NCBI RefSeq assembly: GCF_009647655.1
Contig: NZ_WJFD01000004.1
Coordinates: 124,001 to 188,000, forward strand
DNA from: Chitinophaga sp. SYP-B3965
Lineage (GTDB): Bacteria; Bacteroidota; Bacteroidia; Chitinophagales; Chitinophagaceae
Direction of reading: 5' to 3'
Length of the DNA: 64,000 nucleotides
Below the pieces are notes generated by a model. The model did not search any database. It was not told the origin of the DNA and saw only the letters and a program-made list of their open reading frames with translations. The first letter of the stretch is position 1, and each line of letters begins with the position of its first letter. Both the position numbers and the translations under genes were made by a program. Positions 18,090 to 26,650 of this stretch are shown piece by piece.

Positions 18090-18740
18090 CTACGCGTATT
18101 TGATGATGATGGTTTCTATCACATTGGCGGAATCTTCGCACTTGTCAGTAGCGATTTCCAAAGCCTGATAGATTTCGCGCATCTTGATCAGTTCTACAGC
18201 ATTGCTTTCCTGCTCAAACAGGTCTGCAATCGCTCTGTCGTAGATATCATCTGCATGGTTTTCCAGGCTGTTGATCTTTACGCAGGCATCTGTGATAATA
18301 CGCATGTTGCTCATATTGCGCAGTTCAGGAATAGCACGTGCCAGTTCCTGTACGCCCTGGTTAATGAGATCAGCCAGTTTTCTTACACTGTCGTTGATCT
18401 CACCCACTTTGTATATATCGATCCTTTTAGCAGACCCATGGATATAATCCGCCACATCGTCCAGCGTGGAAGCGAGGTAGTGAATATCCTCCCGGTCAAA
18501 CGGAGTAATGAAGTTCTGACCTAATTCAACAAAAATACGGTGTGTATAGTCGTCATTCTTATGCTCAAGGCGTTCTATGAGATGCACTTTGTCTTTGCGC
18601 ACCTGCATATCCTTTGTTTCCACCAGTTCTACCAGCACTTTGCCCATTTCAACAAGGTTGGCTGCCACATCCTCAAAAAGTGAATAGAACACCCTGTCTT
18701 TAGGCATGAACAACTTAACGATAGAATTAAAGCCTCCCAT
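18090..18740 (-). CDS. DUF47 family PhoU-like phosphate transport regulator
   Basis: Cytoplasmic all-helical protein of the DUF47/PhoU_div group, thought to regulate the adjacent PiT transporter. Start set at ATG 18740 (MGGFNSIVKLFMPKDRVFYSLFEDVA). The 11-residue upstream extension overlaps the promoter and is rejected. That leaves 216 residues. Typical features are F..LFE..A.N near the start, the charged segment KDKVHLIERLEHKNDDYTHRIFVELGQNFITPFDREDIHYLASTLDDVADYI (E/D-rich metal-binding helices), and a matching second half. Operon with the PiT gene. Confidence 0.9.
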   Translation of the reverse strand: MGGFNSIVKLFMPKDRVFYSLFEDVAANLVEMGKVLVELVETKDMQVRKDKVHLIERLEHKNDDYTHRIFVELGQNFITPFDREDIHYLASTLDDVADYIHGSAKRIDIYKVGEINDSVRKLADLINQGVQELARAIPELRNMSNMRIITDACVKINSLENHADDIYDRAIADLFEQESNAVELIKMREIYQALEIATDKCEDSANVIETIIIKYA

Positions 18741-18770
18741 ATGTTTGTGTGTTAGTTGAAAAATTTGCCG

Positions 18771-18802
18771 CAAAAATAGACTTCAACAGGTACAGGAGCC
18801 AA
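18771..18802 (-). promoter_or_regulatory. Promoter of the DUF47-PiT operon
   Basis: Minus strand TTG (18800-18802), 21-base spacer, TATTTTTG (18771-18778). This is an excellent match to the Bacteroidota TTG/N19-21/TAnnTTTG promoter, 30 bases before the DUF47 ATG. Confidence 0.7.
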
Positions 18803-18992
18803 GAAAAAATGAGAATTAATAATTTGGTAACACTGGGTTAATATAAAAGTAATATAGCAAATATTCCTTTGCATAAGGAAAATCATCCTACAACGCTCCC
18901 CTGTACTGTGAAATCAGCTTTGTCATATATTTTAACAATTATATATCAAAATAGTTTGAAAACAGTGCAAGTGGTTCACTTATAACAGAGAA

Positions 18993-19820
18993 ATGTCCGA
19001 TAAACGCCCATTAGATATAGTCGTAATCTCAGATGTACACCTTGGGATCTACGGCTGCCACGCAAAGGAACTGGTAAATTACCTGGATTCAATAGACCCC
19101 AGGATCCTCATCCTCAACGGTGATATCATCGATATCTGGCAGTTCAGCAAACGATTCTTCCCGAAATCCCATACCAAAGTGATCCGCCGCATCCTGAAAA
19201 TGATCGGCAAGGGCACGGAAGTGTATTATCTCACGGGGAACCATGACGAAGCTTTGCGGAAATATGCCGGTTTCAACCTCAGCAATTTTGTGATCGATAA
19301 TAAACTGATCCTGGATGTGGATGGCAAACGCCACTGGTTTTTCCATGGGGACGTATATGACGTGACCATGAAAAACTCCAAATGGCTCGCCAAACTGGGA
19401 GGGAAGGGGTATGATATCCTCATCATCCTGAACCGCCTCGTGAACCACCTGCTGGAAAAGATGGGAAGGGAAAAGATGTCCTTTTCCAAAAAAGTAAAAG
19501 AAAGTGTGAAGCAGGCCGTGAAGTTCATCTCAGATTTTGAACAAACAGTAGTGGATATTGCAGCAGATAAAGATTTTGATGTGGTTTGCTGCGGGCACAT
19601 TCACCAGCCTATTATTAAAGAGATGGCGGCGAATGGCAGAACAGTTACTTACCTGAACTCAGGAGACTGGGTAGAAAGCCTCACCTCGCTGGAATACAGC
19701 CAGGGGGCATGGCAACTGTATCAGCATGCGGATAAAAAGGTAGTAACTACAGAAGAAGAGGAAGAAGGTGTGTTGGATTGGGGAGCGGCTGCCCGTGTGA
19801 TCACTTTCCCTGCAAGTTAA
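18993..19820 (+). CDS. UDP-2,3-diacylglucosamine diphosphatase-like metallophosphoesterase
   Basis: Calcineurin-like phosphoesterase, 275 residues, cytoplasmic or membrane-peripheral. The metal-site motifs are in order: DVHLG at 14-18, GD at 43-44, GNHD at 82-85, HGD at 118-120 and GHIHQP at 201-206. The overall pattern, including the FFPKSH insertion and the ending LNSGDWVESLTS, matches the LpxH-like branch that removes UMP from UDP-2,3-diacylglucosamine in lipid A synthesis. It is a free-standing gene, so the exact substrate is family inference. Upstream gap of 250 bases shows no perfect promoter. Confidence 0.85.
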   Translation: MSDKRPLDIVVISDVHLGIYGCHAKELVNYLDSIDPRILILNGDIIDIWQFSKRFFPKSHTKVIRRILKMIGKGTEVYYLTGNHDEALRKYAGFNLSNFVIDNKLILDVDGKRHWFFHGDVYDVTMKNSKWLAKLGGKGYDILIILNRLVNHLLEKMGREKMSFSKKVKESVKQAVKFISDFEQTVVDIAADKDFDVVCCGHIHQPIIKEMAANGRTVTYLNSGDWVESLTSLEYSQGAWQLYQHADKKVVTTEEEEEGVLDWGAAARVITFPAS

Positions 19821-19956
19821 AATAGCGTTTCAGCATATAATATATAAATACCTATGCTACTCTATCGCAGTCCTATGCCTTAGTATTCAATAAGTTGTTA
19901 ATATTTAATTCATAATAACGTAACCTCCAGGTAATGTTTAATTAACCGTTAAACAG

Positions 19957-19964
19957 TAAGTTTG
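19957..19964 (+). promoter_or_regulatory. -7 element TAAGTTTG
   Basis: Perfect TAnnTTTG, 18 bases before the ATG of the 132-residue unknown gene at 19983. The -33 TTG is not clear. Confidence 0.45.
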
Positions 19965-19982
19965 GGGAACCAGTAAGAATAT

Positions 19983-20381
19983 ATGATGAAGACGCTCAAG
20001 TTACATCCATTAATGACCATTTCCTTGTTACAGATGCAGATTCAGCGATTGCTCCATTGTAATGTGGCGGTATATATCCGTCACTCTCTGGCCAATACGT
20101 TTGATACTTTAAAAGAAGCTGGCCTGGAAAATGAAGCCATGATAGAACACCCGATCGATGAAACACTCAGTTTGCGGGAGTTCGAAGAAGAGTTGGAAGA
20201 GAAGTTCAACTTTTCCATGGAACTGTGCAACAAAGATTCCAAACCTTTTACTAATAAAAGCATCCGTTTATTCCAGATCACACCATGCAGTGAAGGAGAA
20301 ACAGGAAGGCAACTGGATATTTCTTTAGAGTTACTGGCTAAACAGGCAAGATCATCTAATCAGCAAAACCGCGCTGTTTGA
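19983..20381 (+). CDS. Small protein of unknown function
   Basis: 132 residues (131 if the second ATG at 19986 is used). I do not recognise the family. There is no signal peptide or membrane segment. The middle is acidic and helical (LSLREFEEELEEKFNFSMELCNKD), the C-terminus hydrophilic (KQARSSNQQNRAV). The presence of a perfect -7 element at the usual distance and ordinary codon use supports a real gene. It is bounded by intergenic DNA on both sides (about 160 and 180 bases to its neighbours) and is not in an obvious operon. Confidence 0.6.
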   Translation: MMKTLKLHPLMTISLLQMQIQRLLHCNVAVYIRHSLANTFDTLKEAGLENEAMIEHPIDETLSLREFEEELEEKFNFSMELCNKDSKPFTNKSIRLFQITPCSEGETGRQLDISLELLAKQARSSNQQNRAV

Positions 20382-20530
20382 ACTTTCAACCGGATCTAAA
20401 AAAAATAATTTGCAGCCCCTTACGAACTTTGTCCAGAATAAAGCGCGCACCTAACTACACTTAACAATTCCTTAATGCTTTGGTAACAATTCGATAATGG
20501 AAATTTAAAGGAGGCTTGTACCATTGCATC

Positions 20531-20538
20531 TACCTTTG
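20531..20538 (+). promoter_or_regulatory. -7 element of the first TonB receptor gene
   Basis: TACCTTTG, a perfect TAnnTTTG, 22 bases before the GTG at 20561. It lies downstream of the longest possible in-frame start (TTG at 20516) and so supports the GTG as the real start. Confidence 0.5.
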
Positions 20539-20560
20539 CAGCATAAAATCCATACTTGTG

Positions 20561-23350
20561 GTGAAAAAATATCTACTATTACTCTTCATTTTAATCAGCG
20601 TTGTTCAAATTTCTCTTGCACAGAATGGAAAGGTGGAAGGCAAAGTGCTGAGTTCAAGAAACGAGCCATTGATAGGTGTTTCCGTGAGAGTGGTAGGTCT
20701 CTCTTCCGGTGCTACCACAGATGTGGAAGGCCGTTTTGTTATTACACTTCCTGCAGGCAAAAAGTACAGTCTTACGCTTTCTTACCTGGGATACACCACT
20801 AAAACAGTTGCAGACGTTAACATTGTAAAAGATGCTGTTGAGCACCTGGATGTTGTTTTGGAAGATAACAATAACCAGTTGAAAGGCGTAACCATTCAGG
20901 GTACTTCTTCTAATGCACAAAGGGAAACTACTAATTCCCTGGTTACCTTACAACGTAATAGTACGGCAGTAGCCAGCGTTTTAGCAGCAGATTTTATTCG
21001 CCGTACACCGGATAAGAACACAGGTGAAGTATTGAAACGTGTGAGCGGTGCAAGTATCAAAGACAATAAATTTGTAATTGTACGTGGCTTGAGTGACCGG
21101 TACAATGCGGCTTTCCTGAACAATGCACAAATGCCAAGTTCTGAGCCGGATAAAAAAGTATTTACTTTTGATGTGATCCCTTCAGTACTGATCGATAATA
21201 TCGTTATCAATAAAACAGCCACCCCGGACCTTACAGGTGAATTTGCCGGTGGTATTGTACAGATCCAAACAAAAGACCTTCCTTCTAAAAAGATCTTCAA
21301 CATAAGTGTGAGCCTGGGGTATAATACACAGTCCACTTTCAAGGATTTTACCAGTAACCAACGCAACAACCTTGACTGGTTGGGATTTGATAACGGCACC
21401 AGGCGTTTGCCTGCAGGTTTCCCTGAAAACCGCCAGCAGTATGCCGGTAAACCGGATGTTACTAAAGCAGAATACACGCACTTGTTTAAAAGTGATGTGT
21501 ATAAAGAAGTTAAAAAAACAGCAGCGCCTATTCAATCTTATGCACTTACCTATGCAAATACAATAGACCTGAAAGGCGGCGCTAAGTTTGGAACAGTGGT
21601 AGGTTTAATCTATCGCCAGTCTCAAAATATTTTCCCCGACACAGAAAGGAGCCGGTATTATGCAGATCGCTCTAATACTGATAATGAATATATTTTCAAA
21701 TACAGAGAAGACCAGAATGTATATAATGTAAACTGGGGCGCGCTCGCCAACTTCACTTATCTGAAAGGACGGCATAAGATCTCTTTCAAGAACCTGTTCA
21801 ACAGGAACTTTGAAGATAAATATGTTACCCGTACAGGTACCAATGAAAATAATAATGCCAATGTAATGTTTAACTCATCCTTCCTGAATCAGCGGAGCTT
21901 ATACAGCACGCAATTGGAAGGTGTGCACCAGTTAACTACTTCAGGCGTTCGTTTTACTTGGAACCTGAATGGTAGCATGAACTACAAAACGCAACCGGAT
22001 TACAGGGTGGTGGAGTATCGTACTCCTCTTGAGAATCCTACCGCAACGCCTGTTCTAAATGATGACGAAACACGCCGTTTCTTTAGTGAATTGCAGGATT
22101 ACAGCGCTGGTTTCAATGCTTCCCTGCTGATACCATTTAAATTATTTGACGAAAAGCAGTCACTGAAAATAGGTGGTTCCAGCTTATTGCGCCTGCGGAA
22201 TTTTGAAGCAAGGAACTTCCAATATACTGGTAGCCAGGAAGCGCTGTTAAAACCAATTAATCAGATCTTTCAACCGGAGAATATAGGTGCGGATAAAATA
22301 TTCCTGAACGAGGTTACGCAGAATACAGATAAGTATTTTGGTATCTCCGTAGTGGATGGTATGTACTTGATGTTCGACAATAAGATCACGGATAACCTGA
22401 GGGCTATCTGGGGCGTAAGAGCAGAATACTTTCAACAGTTCCTGCGTACAAGAGACCTCTCTGCAGAGAATGTGATCGTCAATACAGAGAAATGGGATTT
22501 CCTTCCATCCCTGAACCTTACTTATTCTCTCAATACAAAGAATCAACTGAGGTTGGCTGGTTCCATGACAGTAGCAAGACCTGAGTTCAGGGAAATAGCG
22601 CCATTCGCTTTCTTTGATTACGATGCCATTTATGGTGTGTCAGGTAATCCTGCACTGGAAAGAACACAGATTTATAATGCGGACCTGCGTTATGAATACT
22701 ATCCTAAACCAGGAGAAGCTTTTTCATTCGGTTTATTCTATAAAGATTTCCGCAACCCTATCGAATTCATCATGAACCCTGCGAGCAATGCGGACAGGCA
22801 GAACTATGAATATGCGAATGCTGTAAAGGCAGTTACGTATGGTGCAGAAGTGGAAATAAGGAAAGAGCTGTTCAAGAATGTTTCTGTATTCAGCAACCTT
22901 ACTTACTCTTTTTCAAAAGTGACTTTTAATAACGTGAGCGCTGGTGGAAAAGAAGAATCTACATCCCGTCCGTTACAAGGTCAGTCTCCCTACTTATTCA
23001 ACGTAGGTTTCCAATATACCAATGTTAAAACAGGCCTTTCATCATCCATCCTGTATAACAAGATAGGCCCACGTTTGGCGTTGGTGGGCAGCCCTCCCCC
23101 AGGTGCAGGTTTCTATGATGTCTACGACAAGTCCAGGGACCTGGTAGATTTCCAGATTGCCAAGAGGATCATCAAGAGCAGAGGAGAGATAAAACTCACC
23201 GTATCTGATATCCTGAATCAAAGCATAACACAATACGATAATATAGGCGAAAAGGAAGGATACAATAGGGCACATGGAGACAGGTTCACGAATTCATACA
23301 AACCAGGCACAACTTTTACAATAGGATTTACCTATGATTTTATTAAGTAA
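20561..23350 (+). CDS. TonB-dependent outer membrane receptor with carboxypeptidase-like domain
   Basis: Outer-membrane active transporter, 929 residues from the GTG at 20561. That start gives a clean signal peptide (MKKYLLLLFILISVVQISLAQ); the longer frame start is upstream of the promoter. An N-terminal carboxypeptidase-regulatory-like beta domain follows (GKVEGKVLSSRNEPLIGVSV, about 20-105). The plug domain is next (EVLKRVSGASIKDNKFVIVRGLSDRYN and PDLTGEFAGGIVQIQTKDL), then a long beta-barrel to a C-terminal FTIGFTYDFIK. It is followed 22 bases later by a beta-helix lipoprotein gene, probably its surface partner. There is no SusD-like gene, so this is not a classical glycan (Sus) locus. 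Confidence 0.92.
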   Translation: MKKYLLLLFILISVVQISLAQNGKVEGKVLSSRNEPLIGVSVRVVGLSSGATTDVEGRFVITLPAGKKYSLTLSYLGYTTKTVADVNIVKDAVEHLDVVLEDNNNQLKGVTIQGTSSNAQRETTNSLVTLQRNSTAVASVLAADFIRRTPDKNTGEVLKRVSGASIKDNKFVIVRGLSDRYNAAFLNNAQMPSSEPDKKVFTFDVIPSVLIDNIVINKTATPDLTGEFAGGIVQIQTKDLPSKKIFNISVSLGYNTQSTFKDFTSNQRNNLDWLGFDNGTRRLPAGFPENRQQYAGKPDVTKAEYTHLFKSDVYKEVKKTAAPIQSYALTYANTIDLKGGAKFGTVVGLIYRQSQNIFPDTERSRYYADRSNTDNEYIFKYREDQNVYNVNWGALANFTYLKGRHKISFKNLFNRNFEDKYVTRTGTNENNNANVMFNSSFLNQRSLYSTQLEGVHQLTTSGVRFTWNLNGSMNYKTQPDYRVVEYRTPLENPTATPVLNDDETRRFFSELQDYSAGFNASLLIPFKLFDEKQSLKIGGSSLLRLRNFEARNFQYTGSQEALLKPINQIFQPENIGADKIFLNEVTQNTDKYFGISVVDGMYLMFDNKITDNLRAIWGVRAEYFQQFLRTRDLSAENVIVNTEKWDFLPSLNLTYSLNTKNQLRLAGSMTVARPEFREIAPFAFFDYDAIYGVSGNPALERTQIYNADLRYEYYPKPGEAFSFGLFYKDFRNPIEFIMNPASNADRQNYEYANAVKAVTYGAEVEIRKELFKNVSVFSNLTYSFSKVTFNNVSAGGKEESTSRPLQGQSPYLFNVGFQYTNVKTGLSSSILYNKIGPRLALVGSPPPGAGFYDVYDKSRDLVDFQIAKRIIKSRGEIKLTVSDILNQSITQYDNIGEKEGYNRAHGDRFTNSYKPGTTFTIGFTYDFIK

Positions 23351-23372
23351 ACTACCAGCAAAACATACAACA

Positions 23373-24713
23373 ATGAAACAACTTTTTGTTCTTTTATTTT
23401 CTGCGGCAATCTTTTCATCCTGTGTAAAGGTGAACTTTGAAGAAAATTACGGCAATAATAATGGTGGTGGTAAAGATTCTACCAGCACTGTGATCACTGG
23501 TAAGATCAGTACCAGCACAACGTATAAAAAAGGAAAATACACACTTAGAGGATATGTATATGTAACCAACAACTCAACCCTTACTTTTGACCCAGGTTGT
23601 GTGATCGTAGGTGATGTACAGGAAAAAGCAGCCCTGATCGTGGAAAGAGGATCTAAGCTGGTAGCAGAAGGTTCTGCCACTGAACCGATCGTATTTACTT
23701 CCGGTGCAGCATCCGGTTCCCGCAAGCCAGGTGACTGGGGTGGTATTATCCTGTTGGGTAAAGCACCTACCAACCGTCCTTTGCTTCCTGAGCCAATTAT
23801 CGAAGGTGGTGTAAACCGTACATATGGCGGTACAGAACCTAACGATAATTCCGGTATCCTCCGTTATGTACGTATCGAGTTTGCAGGTATTGCTGCTGAA
23901 CCCGGTTCTGAGATCAACGGTCTTACTTGTGGCGGCGTAGGTGATGGAACGATCATCGACTATGTACAGGTTTCTTATGGTAACGATGACGCCTATGAAT
24001 TCTTTGGCGGAACGGTGAACGCTAAACACCTGATCGCTTTCGCAACAATGGATGATGATTATGACTTCGACTTTGGTTTTGGTGGTAAACTGCAATATGG
24101 TATTGCACTGAGAGATAAACCTTGCGATACGGATCAGGCAAATGGTGTTGAGTGTGATAATGATGGTAGCGGTACACTGGCTACTCCTTATACTAAACCA
24201 CAAATGTCTAACTTCACATTGATCGGACCTTACGATACAACAGGTTCTGCTGCACTGCATGGTTTTGGTAACCGTTGGAGAAGAGCTACCCGTTTTGTTT
24301 TCCGTAACTCAATTTCTATCGGTCATAAACTGGGTGGTTTTGTAATGGAAAATGATCCTACGCTGGCTGGTTATGTAGCTGGTGAGTCTGAATACAAAAA
24401 CAACCTGCTGCACGCTTATACCAAAGTATCCAGCAGCCCTAACCAAACGACCCTGACGGATGCTGCACTGCGTACCAAGATGCTGGCTGAAGGAACTGTT
24501 GTATTGGCAACAAGAGAAGACGCTCAGCTGGAAAATGCATTCAGCCTGAACACACCTAACTTCAAACCTAAAACAGGATCTCCTGCTTTAACCGGTGTTG
24601 ATTACACTGGCATGCACGCCTTCTTTATCAGAGAAACATTCAGAGGTGCAATTGGTGCAACAGACTGGACTGCAGGCTGGAGCAATTTCAATCCGAAAAC
24701 ACAAGCGTATTAA
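23373..24713 (+). CDS. Beta-helix lipoprotein partner of the TonB receptor
   Basis: 446 residues from ATG 23373 (MKQLFVLLFSAAIFSSC); an upstream frame extension overlaps the receptor gene end and is rejected. The lipobox cysteine is C17. The next 30 residues are a Gly/Asn/Ser linker. The body has short strand-turn repeats typical of right-handed parallel beta-helices (TLTFDPGCVIVGD, AALIVERGSKLVAEG, PIVFTSG, GDWGGIILLG). An acidic stretch DDDYDFDFGFGGK near residue 230 could bind a metal. I do not recognise a named family with certainty. Position 22 bases behind a TonB receptor suggests a surface-exposed substrate-binding role. A strong terminator follows. Confidence 0.8.
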   Translation: MKQLFVLLFSAAIFSSCVKVNFEENYGNNNGGGKDSTSTVITGKISTSTTYKKGKYTLRGYVYVTNNSTLTFDPGCVIVGDVQEKAALIVERGSKLVAEGSATEPIVFTSGAASGSRKPGDWGGIILLGKAPTNRPLLPEPIIEGGVNRTYGGTEPNDNSGILRYVRIEFAGIAAEPGSEINGLTCGGVGDGTIIDYVQVSYGNDDAYEFFGGTVNAKHLIAFATMDDDYDFDFGFGGKLQYGIALRDKPCDTDQANGVECDNDGSGTLATPYTKPQMSNFTLIGPYDTTGSAALHGFGNRWRRATRFVFRNSISIGHKLGGFVMENDPTLAGYVAGESEYKNNLLHAYTKVSSSPNQTTLTDAALRTKMLAEGTVVLATREDAQLENAFSLNTPNFKPKTGSPALTGVDYTGMHAFFIRETFRGAIGATDWTAGWSNFNPKTQAY

Positions 24714-24730
24714 TTTTTTGCCATAATATT

Positions 24731-24775
24731 GTGGTTGACTAAAGGTGCTTTACTTTTAGTCAACCACTTTTTTTT
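24731..24775 (+). terminator. Intrinsic terminator of the TonB receptor-lipoprotein operon
   Basis: Stem GTGGTTGACTAAA / TTTAGTCAACCAC (13 bp) with an 11-base loop and eight T residues. It closes the two-gene unit. Confidence 0.92.
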
Positions 24776-24792
24776 ACATAAATGCTGAACGA

Positions 24793-25284
24793 ATGAGGAA
24801 GTACGGGATGATCCTTTTGCTGGCCATTTTTTGGAGTTGTGGTCAGCCATCCGATAATAAAACGAGTGAAAGCAAGGATACCCTTGCTGTGGAGAGATTT
24901 GATAAGGAGGTATTGAAAATGTTTCCTGAAACTGCGGATGTGGACAGTCTTGCTATATTGTATTTCACTGATAAAGTAAAGTTCCGTTATTATACCTACT
25001 ATGCTACCGGAGATAAAGGAATCATAAATGCACTGTACAAAAACCTGGAAACAGTCACGGTGAGCCCGGATACCTGTACGAAGGACGGCACCATCTATTG
25101 TTATGTCAAAGGCAATGTGTATAATTCTATTTATTTCAATATTACAGATCCCTGTGCATACATCAGCATGATCGGAAATGGCCGCCTGCACAGGTATAAG
25201 ATCTCCGAAGATCTGAAGGCGCAATTGCTGGATCTGAAAAGTAAAGCCGTGGAGCCTGTTGCCGCCGATGCAAAGAATAAATAA
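24793..25284 (+). CDS. Small lipoprotein of unknown function
   Basis: 163 residues. N-terminus MRKYGMILLLAIFWSCGQPSDNK is a lipoprotein signal with lipobox cysteine C16. The body has no motif I recognise; it is mildly acidic and ends in a Lys/Ala-rich tail. The segment CTKDGTIYCYVKGNVYNSIYFNITDPCAY carries three cysteines that may form a disulfide in the periplasm. It starts just after one terminator and is closed by another, so it seems to be an independent unit, though its promoter is not evident. Confidence 0.7.
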   Translation: MRKYGMILLLAIFWSCGQPSDNKTSESKDTLAVERFDKEVLKMFPETADVDSLAILYFTDKVKFRYYTYYATGDKGIINALYKNLETVTVSPDTCTKDGTIYCYVKGNVYNSIYFNITDPCAYISMIGNGRLHRYKISEDLKAQLLDLKSKAVEPVAADAKNK

Positions 25285-25315
25285 CGCCTTTTATCTATCT
25301 GCAATAATTGTTTTT

Positions 25316-25345
25316 ACCGCCAGGCATTAGCCGGGCGGTTTTTTT
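25316..25345 (+). terminator. Intrinsic terminator after the small lipoprotein gene
   Basis: ACCGCC ... GGCGGT with an inner GGC/GCC pairing, followed by seven T residues, about 30 bases after the stop codon. Confidence 0.8.
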
Positions 25346-25452
25346 ATGCCGGTTTGAAAGATTAACACACCCGTAATATTCTGGTAATATGGTGATGGTA
25401 TATTCAGTGATGCGGATGCCCTATTTCACCATGTTTTAAACCTAGTTTATTT

Positions 25453-26562
25453 ATGAAAACTCCACAGTTGAGAATTATTGCCATTCTCTTCACAGCCGCC
25501 ATGTTCTTTGTGGCCTGTAAGAAAGAGACCAAATCCCATGAAGCCAAACCCGATACCGTATCCCGGCTGGAAGACAAATACCTCAAAGCCCTGCGCATTC
25601 TTAAGTATGATACTACAGGCGCCCATATTTTGGGAGATGGGGTTGTAGTAGAAGGAGACATACTGCTTGAATTGTCTTTTCTCGACCAGGTATTAAAAGA
25701 TACCCTATTACCAAAAGACGCACGTCATGCGTTTTCGAGTGTGCTCCTGTTCGACAACAATACCAATATTACGATCAGTTTGCAGGATGACCTTATCCAG
25801 GATGCCGCAACCGTAACAGCATTGCGGGAAGCGATCTTTGAGTTGAACCAGATCAGTAACTGCCGTCTTAATTTCATGTACGCAGGAAATGACGCGGGTG
25901 CTGATATTGAGGTTCATCGTTGGTTTGATCCTGGATACTTTGCTTTAGCGCGGTATCCCCGTAATGGTCAGCCCGGCCCCAGGATCGATGTAAATATTGA
26001 TCTGGTGAACACCAATGGCACATTGAGAACACCAAGCCAGCGAAAGCTGACGTTTGTGCATGAACTTGGCCACTGCGTGGGGTTAAGGCATGCAGATTGG
26101 GACAATATAGGAGAAGCTGCTAATGGCTCAGACTATGATGGATTTCCAGCCCACGCTGTTTATGTTCCCGGTACGCCTGCAGGAGTAGACCCTAACTCCG
26201 TCATGAATTCTAATATTGGTACTTTAGGCAGGTCATGGACCGGCTTTTCAGAATGGGACCTGTACACTCTCCATTATTTATTCCCCCTGCTTTCAACAAG
26301 TGTTTTTGAAAATTATATTTTAGGCCCATCTACCATTGGAGGCGGGCAGAATTTCCATTTTTCAGGCGCCCTTTATCCATGTGGCGCTTATTCCTGGAGA
26401 CTATTGGATATGAACGACCAGTTGATCCAGAATTTCTCTGATGTGGATTGTGGCGGATTGGAATGGAGTTATAGTTTAGCGCCCGGCCAATATAAGCTGC
26501 AATGTTATCTCTGGGGAGAAGTCCCATCTACCTGGGTTACCAAAATTGTAACCAGACCTTAA
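25453..26562 (+). CDS. Lipoprotein zinc metalloprotease (HEIGH/M57-like)
   Basis: 369 residues, exported lipoprotein (MKTPQLRIIAILFTAAMFFVAC, lipobox C22). The catalytic motif is HELGHCVGLRH at residues 203-213, a full metzincin-type HExxHxxGxxH with zinc ligands H203, H207, H213 and base E204. A possible Met-turn is SVMNSNIG about 40 residues later. The pattern fits the dual-action HEIGH metallopeptidase group (MEROPS M57-like). After the protease domain there is a C-terminal beta-rich domain of about 80 residues (from about 285) that may bind a substrate. Terminator follows. The substrate is unknown. Confidence 0.85.
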   Translation: MKTPQLRIIAILFTAAMFFVACKKETKSHEAKPDTVSRLEDKYLKALRILKYDTTGAHILGDGVVVEGDILLELSFLDQVLKDTLLPKDARHAFSSVLLFDNNTNITISLQDDLIQDAATVTALREAIFELNQISNCRLNFMYAGNDAGADIEVHRWFDPGYFALARYPRNGQPGPRIDVNIDLVNTNGTLRTPSQRKLTFVHELGHCVGLRHADWDNIGEAANGSDYDGFPAHAVYVPGTPAGVDPNSVMNSNIGTLGRSWTGFSEWDLYTLHYLFPLLSTSVFENYILGPSTIGGGQNFHFSGALYPCGAYSWRLLDMNDQLIQNFSDVDCGGLEWSYSLAPGQYKLQCYLWGEVPSTWVTKIVTRP

Positions 26563-26585
26563 TCTTGTTTCAGGTATCCGCATAC

Positions 26586-26618
26586 AGGGAAGATGGCTCT
26601 ATGCTATCTTCCCTTTTT
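26586..26618 (+). terminator. Intrinsic terminator after the metalloprotease gene
   Basis: AGGGAAGAT / ATCTTCCCT with an 11-base loop, then five T residues. Confidence 0.8.
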
Positions 26619-26621
26619 ACT

Positions 26622-26629
26622 TACTTTTG
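26622..26629 (+). promoter_or_regulatory. -7 element of the porin gene
   Basis: TACTTTTG, perfect TAnnTTTG, 21 bases before ATG 26651. No TTG at -33 because the preceding terminator occupies that place; this may be activator-dependent. It supports the start at 26651. Confidence 0.5.
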
Positions 26630-26650
26630 CCCAAATATTTAGGGCAAAGC

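Noticed and set aside
20516..20560. Upstream TTG start for the first TonB receptor
   Set aside because: It precedes the -7 element at 20531-20538, and the GTG at 20561 gives a clean signal peptide.
23574..24260. Minus-strand frame of 228 codons opposite the beta-helix lipoprotein
   Set aside because: Ile/Thr/Cys-rich shadow without a start context or domain; the plus strand has a lipobox and repeats.
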